From assembly GCA_023268425.1 (NCBI GenBank), contig JALRFN010000089.1:1-20004 (forward strand): DNA of 20,004 bases, read 5' to 3'. A model generated the notes under the pieces. The model saw only the letters and a program-made list of their open reading frames with translations. It had not been told where the DNA came from and did not search any database. The stretch is from Burkholderiaceae bacterium (GTDB lineage Bacteria > Pseudomonadota > Gammaproteobacteria > Burkholderiales > Burkholderiaceae_C). The translations under genes and the position numbers were made by a program. Below are positions 13,791-20,004 of this stretch, in pieces (the first letter of the stretch is position 1; each line of letters begins with the position of its first letter).

Positions 13791-14570
13791 GTTGACGTTT
13801 TCCTCAATGGTGATCAGCGTGCCCGACGCTGCTTCTTCTTGCAAATCGATGTCCCAGGGCGTGAAGCTGGACAAGACACGCACCGGCACTTTGTATTTAC
13901 CGGCAAACTCGACTGAGCGGGTTTGCAAAACCTTGCTGCCCAAGCTGGCCATTTCCAACATTTCTTCAAAGGAAATGGTGTTCAAACGGCGCGCTTCGGC
14001 CACCACGCGTGGGTCGGTGGTGTAGACCCCGTCCACGTCGGTGTAGATCAAGCACTCGTCGGCCTTCATGGCGGCGGCCACCGCGACTGCCGAGGTGTCA
14101 GAGCCGCCACGGCCCAGCGTCGTGATGTTGCCGTCAGCGTCGATGCCCTGGAAACCCGTGATGATGACCACGCGACCCGCAGCCAAGTCGGCCCGCACGC
14201 GCGCGTCGTCAATGGACTCGATGCGCGCTTTGGTGAACGACGAATCGGTTTTGATCGGCACTTGCCAACCGGTGTAACTGACCGCGTCCATGCCTTCGGC
14301 TTGCAAGGCAATGGCCAACAGAGCGACCGATGCTTGTTCGCCCGTGGAGGCCAACATGTCCAATTCGCGGGCATAGGCTTTGGTTTGGCGCTGCGGCGCC
14401 AACTCTTTGGCCAAAGCCAGCAGCCGGTTGGTCTCGCCAGACATGGCCGAGGGCACCACGACCATCTGGTGACCCGCACGCGCCCATTTGGCGACGCGCT
14501 TGGCGACCAAGCCAATGCGCTCGGTAGACCCCATGGAGGTTCCACCGTACTTGTGAACTATCAATGCCAT
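13302..14570 (-). CDS. lysC: Aspartate kinase (lysine-sensitive type, two ACT domains)
   Basis: A 422-residue aspartokinase, the first step of lysine, threonine and methionine synthesis from aspartate. From ATG 14570 it begins MALIVHKYGGTSMGS (KxGGTS phosphate loop). Next come VVVPSAMSGETNRLL, the substrate loop GFQGIDADGNITTLGRGGSD and YTDVDGVYTTDPR (~residues 150-190). From ~265 two ACT domains follow (ISLLGVPDTPGIAFKI and CKVSIVGIGMRSHAGVASKM), the allosteric part. The ATG has AGGA about ten bases upstream; the longer open frame to 14708 overlaps tilS coding on the same strand and is rejected. An internal ATG at 13790 may start a beta subunit. Confidence 0.97.
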   Translation of the reverse strand: MALIVHKYGGTSMGSTERIGLVAKRVAKWARAGHQMVVVPSAMSGETNRLLALAKELAPQRQTKAYARELDMLASTGEQASVALLAIALQAEGMDAVSYTGWQVPIKTDSSFTKARIESIDDARVRADLAAGRVVIITGFQGIDADGNITTLGRGGSDTSAVAVAAAMKADECLIYTDVDGVYTTDPRVVAEARRLNTISFEEMLEMASLGSKVLQTRSVEFAGKYKVPVRVLSSFTPWDIDLQEEAASGTLITIEENVNMEQAVVSGIAFNRDEAKISLLGVPDTPGIAFKILSSVSAANIDVDMIIQNLSKDGKTDFSFTVHRNDYARALDVLQEQVAPALGASEVIGDPKICKVSIVGIGMRSHAGVASKMFESLSAEGINIQMISTSEIKVSVVIDEKYMELAVRALHKAFDLDAEAA

Positions 14571-14586
14571 GAAACAGGTTCCTACA

Positions 14587-14632
14587 TTTCGCGATCTGCG
14601 AAACCCAAAGGCTGAGCCGCTCACCCAGCGGC
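14587..14632 (-). promoter_or_regulatory. Two small hairpins in the tilS-lysC gap
   Basis: TTTCGC (14587-14592) pairs with GCGAAA (14598-14603), and GCCGCT (14616-14621) pairs with AGCGGC (14627-14632). Both lie in the 91-bp leader ahead of lysC. The leader is too short and lacks the conserved elements for a lysine riboswitch. Confidence 0.35.
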
Positions 14633-14661
14633 CAGGCGCGCTTGCTGCGCAAAACCCGTCA

Positions 14662-15627
14662 TTATAAATTGGCGTCGTAGCGCAATGCCGCCTGCTCGCG
14701 GCGCACAAAACCCGGCCCCAGTTTCAGGTGAATGTCATGCCCTCGGGTGGTGCAGGCCGCCACTTGCTGCAGCAAGGCGTCCAACTGCGCCGTGCTGGGC
14801 ACCACAGCGTGGCTGTGTTTCAGCCAATGCCTGAGGGCGTTGGCCTGGCGCTCAGGTGACAAGGCCTGCAGGTGTGCGATTTGGGGTGGCGAGCCGGTGG
14901 CGGTCAAGTCCAACGCCGCCAGTTCTTGCAACAGCTGCTGCGCCTGCGCCATGTGTTGAGCGGTCCTTGAGGCCATGTCGGCGATCGCCGGAAAGGCTTG
15001 TCTCAGCGCGGGCGTGACCTGATGGCGAATGCGGTTGCGCGTGTAAGACGTGTCCGCGTTGGTGGGGTCTTCGCAATAGGCCAAAGCCTCACCGCGCAGC
15101 CAATCGCGAATCGCTTCGCCAGCGACGCTCAACAGCGGGCGCGCGAAGCGCTGCCCATGGCGCTCAAACACCGGCGGCATCGCCGCCAGACCGGGCACAC
15201 CGGCGCCACGCGACAAGGCCAGCAACAGGGTTTCCAGTTGGTCGTCTTGATGTTGCGCCAACCAAACTTCGCGCAAGCCCGCCGCTTGCGCGGCTGTAGC
15301 CAGGGCCCGATAGCGCGCCCGCCTCGCCGCATCTTCAGGGCTTTGGCCGGCCTGCGCCTGCGCATCGACCGACAGCACCGACAGAGGCACTTGCAAAGCC
15401 GAACACAGTTGCTGACAGTGGCGCTCAAAGTCGGTGGCGGCGGCTTGCAACCCGTGGTTGATGTGCAGGGCGTGAATGCGCCCTGGCCACAAGGCTTGGG
15501 CTGCGTGCAGCAAGGCGGTGGAGTCGGCCCCACCGCTCAAGGCAATGCCCCAGCGCTGGGGCAAGGGCTGGGCCTGCGCCCAATGCCTCAGGGCTTGGTG
15601 AACCGGCTGCGCTGGCGCGACCACCAC
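14662..15627 (-). CDS. tilS: tRNA(Ile)-lysidine synthase
   Basis: A 321-residue ATP-dependent enzyme that modifies C34 of tRNA-Ile(CAU) to lysidine so that it reads AUA. The PP-loop SGGADSTAL is at 31-39. Family motifs follow: HALHINHGLQ (~52-61), AARRARYRAL (~100-109), LAQHQDDQLETLLLALSRGAGVPGLAAM (~123-150), and YCEDPTNADTSYTRNRIRH (~184-202). A GTG at 15627 is the only fitting start (next in-frame GTG directly after it), 16 bp beyond the accA stop with CGGGGC as a weak SD. At 321 residues it is about 110 shorter than E. coli TilS, keeping the catalytic half and a reduced C-terminal domain. Confidence 0.93.
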   Translation of the reverse strand: MVVAPAQPVHQALRHWAQAQPLPQRWGIALSGGADSTALLHAAQALWPGRIHALHINHGLQAAATDFERHCQQLCSALQVPLSVLSVDAQAQAGQSPEDAARRARYRALATAAQAAGLREVWLAQHQDDQLETLLLALSRGAGVPGLAAMPPVFERHGQRFARPLLSVAGEAIRDWLRGEALAYCEDPTNADTSYTRNRIRHQVTPALRQAFPAIADMASRTAQHMAQAQQLLQELAALDLTATGSPPQIAHLQALSPERQANALRHWLKHSHAVVPSTAQLDALLQQVAACTTRGHDIHLKLGPGFVRREQAALRYDANL

Positions 15628-15643
15628 TGCCCCGCCGCTGTGT

Positions 15644-16612
15644 TCAAGCCTTGGCTTCGGTGAACTTGCCGTAAGACTGCAAGCGCTCGTAGCGGCGGGT
15701 CAACAAGTCCGCCGTGCTGAGGTCGGCCACTTGGCGCCAGCTCTCGTTCAGGGCTTTGCTCAGTTGGCTCATCATGGTTTTGTAGTCGCGGTGCGCGCCG
15801 CCCGTGGGCTCGTTGACGACTTTGTCGACCAAGCCCAAGGCTTTCAGGCGCGGCGCCACGATGCCCAGAGCCTCGGCTGCATCGGCGGCTTTGTCGCCCG
15901 TCTTCCACAAAATCGAGGCGCAGCCCTCGGGGCTGATCACCGAATAGACCGCGTATTGCAGCATCAGCGTTTGGTCACCCACGGCAATGGCCAAAGCGCC
16001 GCCTGAGCCGCCTTCCCCGATGATGGTGGTGATGATGGGGGTCTTCAGCTGCGCCATCTCAAAGATGTTGCGGCCAATGGCTTCGGATTGGCCGCGCTCC
16101 TCGGCGTCAATGCCGGGGTAGGCGCCGGGCGTGTCTACAAAGGTGAACACCGGCATGTGGAACTTCTCGGCCAGCTTCATCAAACGCAAAGCCTTGCGAT
16201 AGCCCTCGGGCTTGGTCATGCCGAAATTGCGCAAGGTGCGCTCTTTGGTGTCACGGCCTTTTTGGTGGCCCAAGACCACGCAAGGCTGGCCTTTGAAACG
16301 CGCCATGCCACCGACGATGCTTTGGTCATCGGCAAAGTGGCGATCGCCGTGCAACTCTTGAAAGTGCGTGAACATGCCATGGATGTAATCCAGCGTGTAG
16401 GGGCGATCGGCGTGACGCGCCACGCGTGTGATTTGCCAGGGCGACAGCTTGGCGTAAATGTCTTTGGTCAGCTTTTGGCTTTTGAGCGTGAGTTGCTCAA
16501 TTTCGCTGGAGATGTCGACTGCCGACTCCGACTGCACGTAGCGCAGCTCGTCGATCTTGTTCTCCAGCTCTGCAATCGGCTGCTCAAAGTCGAGGAATGT
16601 TCGTTTTGCCAC
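15644..16612 (-). CDS. accA: Acetyl-CoA carboxylase carboxyltransferase subunit alpha
   Basis: A 322-residue subunit that, with AccD, moves CO2 from biotin to acetyl-CoA for fatty acid synthesis. It reads (V/M)AKRTFLDFEQPIAELENKIDEL, then DIYAKLSPWQITRVARH (~65-81), LHGDRHFADDQSIVGG (~100-115), FVDTPGAYPGIDAEERGQSEAI (~165-186), and IIGEGGSGGALAI (~205-217). I choose GTG at 16612 because it has a strong SD (GGAGG, gap of six) and gives the family's normal N-terminus; an in-frame GTG eight codons earlier has no such support. It is followed closely by tilS. Confidence 0.96.
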   Translation of the reverse strand: MAKRTFLDFEQPIAELENKIDELRYVQSESAVDISSEIEQLTLKSQKLTKDIYAKLSPWQITRVARHADRPYTLDYIHGMFTHFQELHGDRHFADDQSIVGGMARFKGQPCVVLGHQKGRDTKERTLRNFGMTKPEGYRKALRLMKLAEKFHMPVFTFVDTPGAYPGIDAEERGQSEAIGRNIFEMAQLKTPIITTIIGEGGSGGALAIAVGDQTLMLQYAVYSVISPEGCASILWKTGDKAADAAEALGIVAPRLKALGLVDKVVNEPTGGAHRDYKTMMSQLSKALNESWRQVADLSTADLLTRRYERLQSYGKFTEAKA

Positions 16613-16632
16613 CGAAGGCCTCCGTATGGGTT

Positions 16633-16668
16633 GCACGGCATGGGGCCGTGCTGCGGGGGATTTTCCCC
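16633..16668 (-). promoter_or_regulatory. Tandem hairpins in the accA leader
   Basis: GCACGGC (16633-16639) pairs with GCCGTGC (16645-16651), and GGGGA (16656-16660) pairs with TCCCC (16664-16668). They occupy the short gap between the upstream glycosylase stop and the accA SD. They could end or trim the upstream cysS transcript or tune accA translation; no T tract follows. Confidence 0.4.
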
Positions 16669-16701
16669 TGGATTGATGTCGTTCGTCTGTGGCGCCTGGC
16701 G

Positions 16702-17340
16702 TCAGTACGCCACCGGCTGTGGGTCAAGGCTGCGCCAAATATACCAAGTGGCCACGGACCGAAACGGTGCCCAAGCCTGGGCCAATTCACGCAATTCGCT
16801 GCGTGTCACCTTCTCTTCAGAAAAATACAAACGGCTCACGCCATTGGCCAATCCCAGATCGTCCAAAGGCAAGACGTCCGGGCGCATCAAGTGAAACATC
16901 AAAAACATCTCGGCTGTCCAGCGCCCGATACCACGAATGGCCACCAGCTCGCTGATGATGGCCTCGTCATCCATCTCGGCCCAAGCTTTGACGTGTACTT
17001 TTTTGTCGGCAAAGTGCTGGGCCAAATCCCGCAAATACTCCACCTTGCGTGCGCTCAAGCCGCAGGCGCGCATGTCTTCCGTCGACTGTTTGAGCACGTT
17101 GCCCGGTGTCACGCGGCGCACCTGCCCCGCAACCCGATCCCACACCGACTGGGCCGCCTTGACCGAGATTTGCTGACCCACCACGCTGCGCGCCAGGGTC
17201 ACAAATGGATCGCCCCGCGACTCGAGGTGCGCGGCGCCAAATTGCGGCACCAAGCGGCGCATCACGCGGTCGCGCTTCATCAGGTGTGCGCAGGCTTCGT
17301 CCCAATACGCGGGCTTGAGCCTCACCAGGGCCTCGCTCAT
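16702..17340 (-). CDS. HhH-GPD DNA glycosylase (3-methyladenine / AlkA type)
   Basis: A 212-residue base-excision repair enzyme that removes alkylated purines. The N-terminal DPFVTLARSVVGQQISVKAAQSVWDRV (~45-72) is typical of AlkA/MpgII-like proteins. The helix-hairpin-helix AIRGIGRWTAEMFLMF (~135-150) is followed by RPDVLPLDDLGLANGV, with the catalytic Asp in DDLGL. ATG 17340 overlaps the cysS stop as ATGA, so the two are translationally coupled. It lacks the N-terminal Ada or TBP-like domain of E. coli AlkA, as is usual for this short form. Confidence 0.92.
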   Translation of the reverse strand: MSEALVRLKPAYWDEACAHLMKRDRVMRRLVPQFGAAHLESRGDPFVTLARSVVGQQISVKAAQSVWDRVAGQVRRVTPGNVLKQSTEDMRACGLSARKVEYLRDLAQHFADKKVHVKAWAEMDDEAIISELVAIRGIGRWTAEMFLMFHLMRPDVLPLDDLGLANGVSRLYFSEEKVTRSELRELAQAWAPFRSVATWYIWRSLDPQPVAY

Positions 17341-18713
17341 GCGCGCTCCCAAGTCGTGCCCGTGGGGCTGTCTTTGAGCACAATGCCTTGCTCACTCAGC
17401 GTCTTGCGAATCGCGTCTGCGCGGGCAAAGTCTTTGTTGGCTTTCGCGGCAGCGCGTTCCTCAATCAAGGCCTCGATGTTTGACGCATCGTCCCCTGCGT
17501 CGCCTTGCAAATAGGCTTGCGGATCTTGTTGCAGCAAGCCCAGTACGCCTCCCAAAGCCCGCAACCAACCTGCAGACTCAGCGCTTTGCGTGCGGTTGAC
17601 CTCGCTGGCCAGTTCGAACAGCACCGCCACCGCCTCGGGGGTGCCAAAGTCCTCGTTCATGGCCGCAGCAAACGCTTGGGCATGCGCGTTGGCACGCCAG
17701 TCCAGGTGGACAGGGGCTGCTGGCACCGAGGCCAAGGCGGTGTAGAGGCGCTTGAGCGCCGCACGAGCGTCGTCCAAATGCGCGTCGCTGTAGTTCAAGG
17801 CACTGCGGTAATGTGCGCGCAACACGAAAAAACGCACCGTCTCGGCGTCGTAATCCTTCAAGACATCGCGGATGGTGAAGAAATTGCCCAAGCTCTTGGA
17901 CATTTTCTCGTTGTCCACGCGCACGAAACCGTTGTGCATCCAGTATTGCGCCAGGGGCTTGCCCGTGGCACCTTGGCTTTGCGCAATTTCGTTCTCGTGG
18001 TGGGGGAACTGCAAATCCGCCCCACCGCCGTGGATGTCAAAAGTCTCGCCCAGCAAGGCCGAACACATGGCCGAGCACTCAATGTGCCAGCCCGGGCGCC
18101 CAGGGCCGAAAGGACTGTCCCACTTGGCCTCGGCGGGCTCGTCGGCTTTGGCCGCTTTCCACAACACGAAGTCCAGCGGGTCGTTTTTGGCTGAGGCGAC
18201 CGCCACGCGCTCGCCCGCGCGCAACTCGTCCAGCGATTTGCCACTCAATTGGCCGTAGCTGGGGAACTTGCGTACGGCATAGTTCACGTCACCGTCCTCG
18301 CCTTGGTAAGCCAGACCTTTGTCTTGCAGGGTGCCGATCATGCTCAGCATCTGCGGCACATGATCTGTGGCGCGCGGTTCGTGTGTCGGCCGCTCAATGC
18401 CCAAGGCGTCGGCGTCTTCGTGCAAGGCGTCGACCATGCGGTCGGTCAACTGACGAATCGTTTCACCGTTTTGCAGCGCGCGCGCAATGATTTTGTCGTC
18501 AATGTCGGTGACGTTGCGCACATAAGTCACCGCGTAACCCGAGGCCTTGAGCCAGCGCTGCACCACGTCAAAGGCCAACATCGCCCGCGCATGTCCCAGG
18601 TGACAAAAATCGTACACCGTCATGCCACAGACGTACATCTTGACTTGGCCCGGCACCAAGGGCTTGAAGGCCTCGGTTTGTTTGGTCAAGGTGTTGTAAA
18701 TTTTCAAGCTCAT
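17337..18713 (-). CDS. cysS: Cysteinyl-tRNA synthetase
   Basis: A 458-residue class I aminoacyl-tRNA synthetase that charges tRNA-Cys. From ATG 18713 it reads MSLKIYNTLTKQTEAF. The zinc and HIGH region is YVCGMTVYDFCHLGHAR (C29; HLGH at 38-41). Further zinc ligands are in GWHIECSAM and FPHHENE, and the second signature KMSKSLGN is at ~265-272. The C-terminal helical anticodon-binding domain ends RADAIRKTLSEQGIVLKDSPTGTTW. Upstream in-frame codons to 18809 are rejected because the family starts at MSLKIYN. A TAGAAT hexamer on the - strand (complement of 18788-18793) is a possible -10. It heads the cysS-glycosylase-accA-tilS-lysC block. Confidence 0.97.
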   Translation of the reverse strand: MSLKIYNTLTKQTEAFKPLVPGQVKMYVCGMTVYDFCHLGHARAMLAFDVVQRWLKASGYAVTYVRNVTDIDDKIIARALQNGETIRQLTDRMVDALHEDADALGIERPTHEPRATDHVPQMLSMIGTLQDKGLAYQGEDGDVNYAVRKFPSYGQLSGKSLDELRAGERVAVASAKNDPLDFVLWKAAKADEPAEAKWDSPFGPGRPGWHIECSAMCSALLGETFDIHGGGADLQFPHHENEIAQSQGATGKPLAQYWMHNGFVRVDNEKMSKSLGNFFTIRDVLKDYDAETVRFFVLRAHYRSALNYSDAHLDDARAALKRLYTALASVPAAPVHLDWRANAHAQAFAAAMNEDFGTPEAVAVLFELASEVNRTQSAESAGWLRALGGVLGLLQQDPQAYLQGDAGDDASNIEALIEERAAAKANKDFARADAIRKTLSEQGIVLKDSPTGTTWERA

Positions 18714-18846
18714 GGCGTCACTCAGCACAAATCCGGGCCCTGCTTGGGGCACATCTACGGGCGTCAGATGCGACGCCAAAGGGTCGGATTCTAGGCGTTT
18801 CGGCCCCAAGCTGCAGGGTCGTCGCGGCCCCTCGCCAGCCGACTCC

Positions 18847-18852
18847 TACAAT
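18847..18852 (+). promoter_or_regulatory. -10-like box close to the TPR gene start
   Basis: TACAAT ends eight bases before the GTG at 18861, placing the likely transcription start at or next to the start codon. No SD and no convincing -35 box was seen. Confidence 0.4.
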
Positions 18853-18860
18853 GCGGCCCT

Positions 18861-19322
18861 GTGAAACGCTCCGCCCTCCTCTTTGCTGCTATGTACCGTC
18901 CCCTTTGTCGCTGGGGCTGGTGTTTGGTGCTGGCTTTGCCAGCCTTCGCCAGTGATTGGCCCGCGATTGAAAAAGCCCTGGGCCAACAAGATTGGGCCAG
19001 CGCTGCGCCATTGATCGAACAGGGCTTGAGCGAACACCCCCGAGACGCCCGCTTGCGCCTGCTGCAAGGCATGGTCTTGGCCAAGCGCGGGCAATTGAAC
19101 GCGGCCCAAGCCCGACTGACCCAGCTCAGCCTAGCGCACCCTGAACTGAGCGAAGTGCACAACAACCTGGGCATTGTGTTGGCGCTGCAAAAAAACTGGG
19201 GTGAAGCAATCGCCGCTTTTGAACGCGCCCACTTGGCCGACCCCAAGAACAGTGCGGCCGGCCAAAACCTCGACCGCGCGCGAGCGCAATGGGCCCAGCT
19301 GCAGCAGGCTGAGTCAAAATAG
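18861..19322 (+). CDS. Exported tetratricopeptide-repeat protein
   Basis: A 153-residue protein from GTG 18861 with an N-terminal export signal (MKRSALLFAAMYRPLCRWGW, then a VLALPAFA core; cleavage near FAS-DW), followed by about three TPR units. These are WPAIEKALGQQDWASAAPLIEQGL, ARLRLLQGMVLAKRGQLNAAQARLTQL, and VHNNLGIVLALQKNWGEAIAAFERAHLADP. It ends in a charged coiled tail. An ATG at 18891 is an alternative start that shortens the signal but keeps the core. TPRs mediate protein contacts; its partner is unknown. It is co-directional with ppiA 58 bp downstream, suggesting an envelope role. Confidence 0.82.
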   Translation: MKRSALLFAAMYRPLCRWGWCLVLALPAFASDWPAIEKALGQQDWASAAPLIEQGLSEHPRDARLRLLQGMVLAKRGQLNAAQARLTQLSLAHPELSEVHNNLGIVLALQKNWGEAIAAFERAHLADPKNSAAGQNLDRARAQWAQLQQAESK

Positions 19323-19380
19323 CGCATTGTTTTTGCCGTGCACCGCTTGCGTGCACCCTCACTTCACAGGAATCTCCACC

Positions 19381-19968
19381 ATGCGCACCCTGCCCTCCCT
19401 TCGCCTTGGCGCCCTGACTTTGCTGGCCAGCCTGTGTTTGGCGCCCGCTGCTTGGGCGGCCAATGTGCGATTGCACACGTCCATGGGCGACATCGTCGTC
19501 GCCCTGAATGCAGAAAAAGCCCCCAAGACCGTGGCCAACTTCGAGTCCTACGTCAAAAAAGGCCACTACAACGGCACCATTTTTCACCGCGTGATCAATG
19601 GCTTCATGATCCAAGGCGGTGGCTTCACCACCGAGTTCAAACAAAAGGACACCGACGCACCCTTGGCCCACGAGGGCCCTGAGGTGGCCAAACGCGGTGG
19701 CCTGCGCAACACGCGCGGCACCATCGCCATGGCGCGCACGCAAGACCCCAACTCTGCGAGCGCGCAGTTCTTCATCAACGTCAAAGACAACGACTTCTTG
19801 AACTTCAGCAGCCCGACCATGCAAGGCTACGGCTACGTGGCATTTGGCCAAGTGGTGCAAGGCATGGACGTCGTCGACCAAATCAAGTCGGTGCGCACGG
19901 GGCGCGCCGGCCCATACAGCGATGTGCCCATGGAGCCCATCGTCATCATCAACGCCACATTGGAGTAA
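19381..19968 (+). CDS. ppiA: Periplasmic peptidyl-prolyl cis-trans isomerase (cyclophilin A type)
   Basis: A 195-residue cyclophilin with an N-terminal signal peptide (MRTLPSLRLG, hydrophobic core, cleavage after AWA at about residue 27). It would speed prolyl isomerisation in envelope proteins. Core motifs are TSMGDIVVALNAEKAPKTVANF (~33-54), FHRVINGFMIQGGGF (~68-82, with the catalytic Arg and the FMIQGG stretch), GTIAMARTQDPNSASAQFFINV (~117-138), and FGQVVQGMDVVDQI (~158-171). ATG 19381 follows AGGAAT (19368-19373). A GTGCAC-N7-GTGCAC repeat (19338-19356) lies in the upstream gap. Confidence 0.95.
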   Translation: MRTLPSLRLGALTLLASLCLAPAAWAANVRLHTSMGDIVVALNAEKAPKTVANFESYVKKGHYNGTIFHRVINGFMIQGGGFTTEFKQKDTDAPLAHEGPEVAKRGGLRNTRGTIAMARTQDPNSASAQFFINVKDNDFLNFSSPTMQGYGYVAFGQVVQGMDVVDQIKSVRTGRAGPYSDVPMEPIVIINATLE

Positions 19969-19973
19969 CCCCC

Positions 19974-20004
19974 ATGAGCAACCCCCAAGTCGAACTGCAC
20001 ATCC
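19974..20004 (+). CDS. ppiB: Cytoplasmic cyclophilin, start only (3' truncated by window edge)
   Basis: Only ten residues are in the window: MSNPQVELHI, which fits the start of cytoplasmic PpiB in this group and, unlike the preceding gene, shows no signal peptide. The SD GGAG (19962-19965) overlaps the ppiA stop region, and the ATG is five bases after that stop. A ppiA-ppiB pair is common in Burkholderiales. The call rests on few residues plus context. Confidence 0.7.
   Translation, partial: MSNPQVELHI

Noticed and set aside
14587..14661. Lysine riboswitch ahead of lysC
   Set aside because: The gap is only about 90 bases and shows two small hairpins without the conserved riboswitch core.
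14571..14708. N-terminal extension of lysC
   Set aside because: It runs through the tilS stop region; the family start MALIVHKYGG is at 14570 with an SD.
18714..18809. N-terminal extension of cysS
   Set aside because: CysS proteins begin at MSLKIYN; the extension has no SD and covers the likely promoter.
1..20004. CRISPR arrays, insertion sequences, phage genes, rRNA
   Set aside because: No regularly spaced repeats, transposase motifs, terminal inverted repeats or phage proteins were seen on either strand.

Overview
The window looks like a chromosomal stretch from a betaproteobacterium of the order Burkholderiales, most likely Comamonadaceae (Limnohabitans/Rhodoferax/Polaromonas-like). The basis is GC-rich coding with heavy TTG-leucine use, protein sequences that read as this group's versions (VanA, AccA, LysC, DinB), and the housekeeping order cysS - DNA glycosylase - accA - tilS - lysC - tRNA-Ser. 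This assignment is inference; no 16S gene is present. Coding density is very high and no gene-free stretch exceeds about 150 bases.

Accessory catabolic half (1-8717). On the + strand, a cytochrome P450 (5' end cut by the window edge), a glutamine-synthetase-fold gamma-glutamyl ligase and an adrenodoxin-type [2Fe-2S] ferredoxin form a tight operon, which suggests an amine-processing oxidation module. It converges, across a strong hairpin (2794-2829), on a - strand block. In transcription order that block is a GntR/FCD regulator (vanR-like), vanA, vanB (two-component vanillate O-demethylase), then a TRAP transporter ordered dctP - terminator - dctQ - dctM. Two identical palindromes (TGTATACA) 63 bp apart lie upstream of vanR and are the best operator candidates. 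A perfect intrinsic terminator sits between the binding-protein gene and the membrane subunits. A plausible job for the region is uptake (TRAP) and demethylation (VanAB) of methoxylated aromatic acids beside a separate P450 pathway.

Middle (8838-13131). The - strand carries an RsuA-family pseudouridine synthase overlapping dinB (DNA polymerase IV) by ATGA. Divergently on + come a DUF2062 membrane protein, a small cupin and a class-C beta-lactamase-fold serine hydrolase.

Housekeeping half (13144-20004). On the - strand, in transcription order: cysS, overlapping by ATGA an HhH-GPD 3-methyladenine-type DNA glycosylase; then accA (probable GTG start with a strong SD), tilS (GTG start, short form), lysC (aspartokinase, with a credible internal start for a separate beta/ACT subunit), tRNA-Ser(GCT) and a strong intrinsic terminator. 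On + are a TPR lipoprotein/secreted-type protein, periplasmic cyclophilin ppiA, and the first codons of cytoplasmic ppiB at the window's right edge.

I saw no IS element, CRISPR array, rRNA, phage gene or attachment-site pair. No wholly new system is evident. The items most worth a second look are the P450/ligase/ferredoxin module with an altered ligase active-site residue, the paired VanR-type operators, the mid-operon TRAP terminator, the lysC internal start and the SD-less starts close to -10-like boxes.
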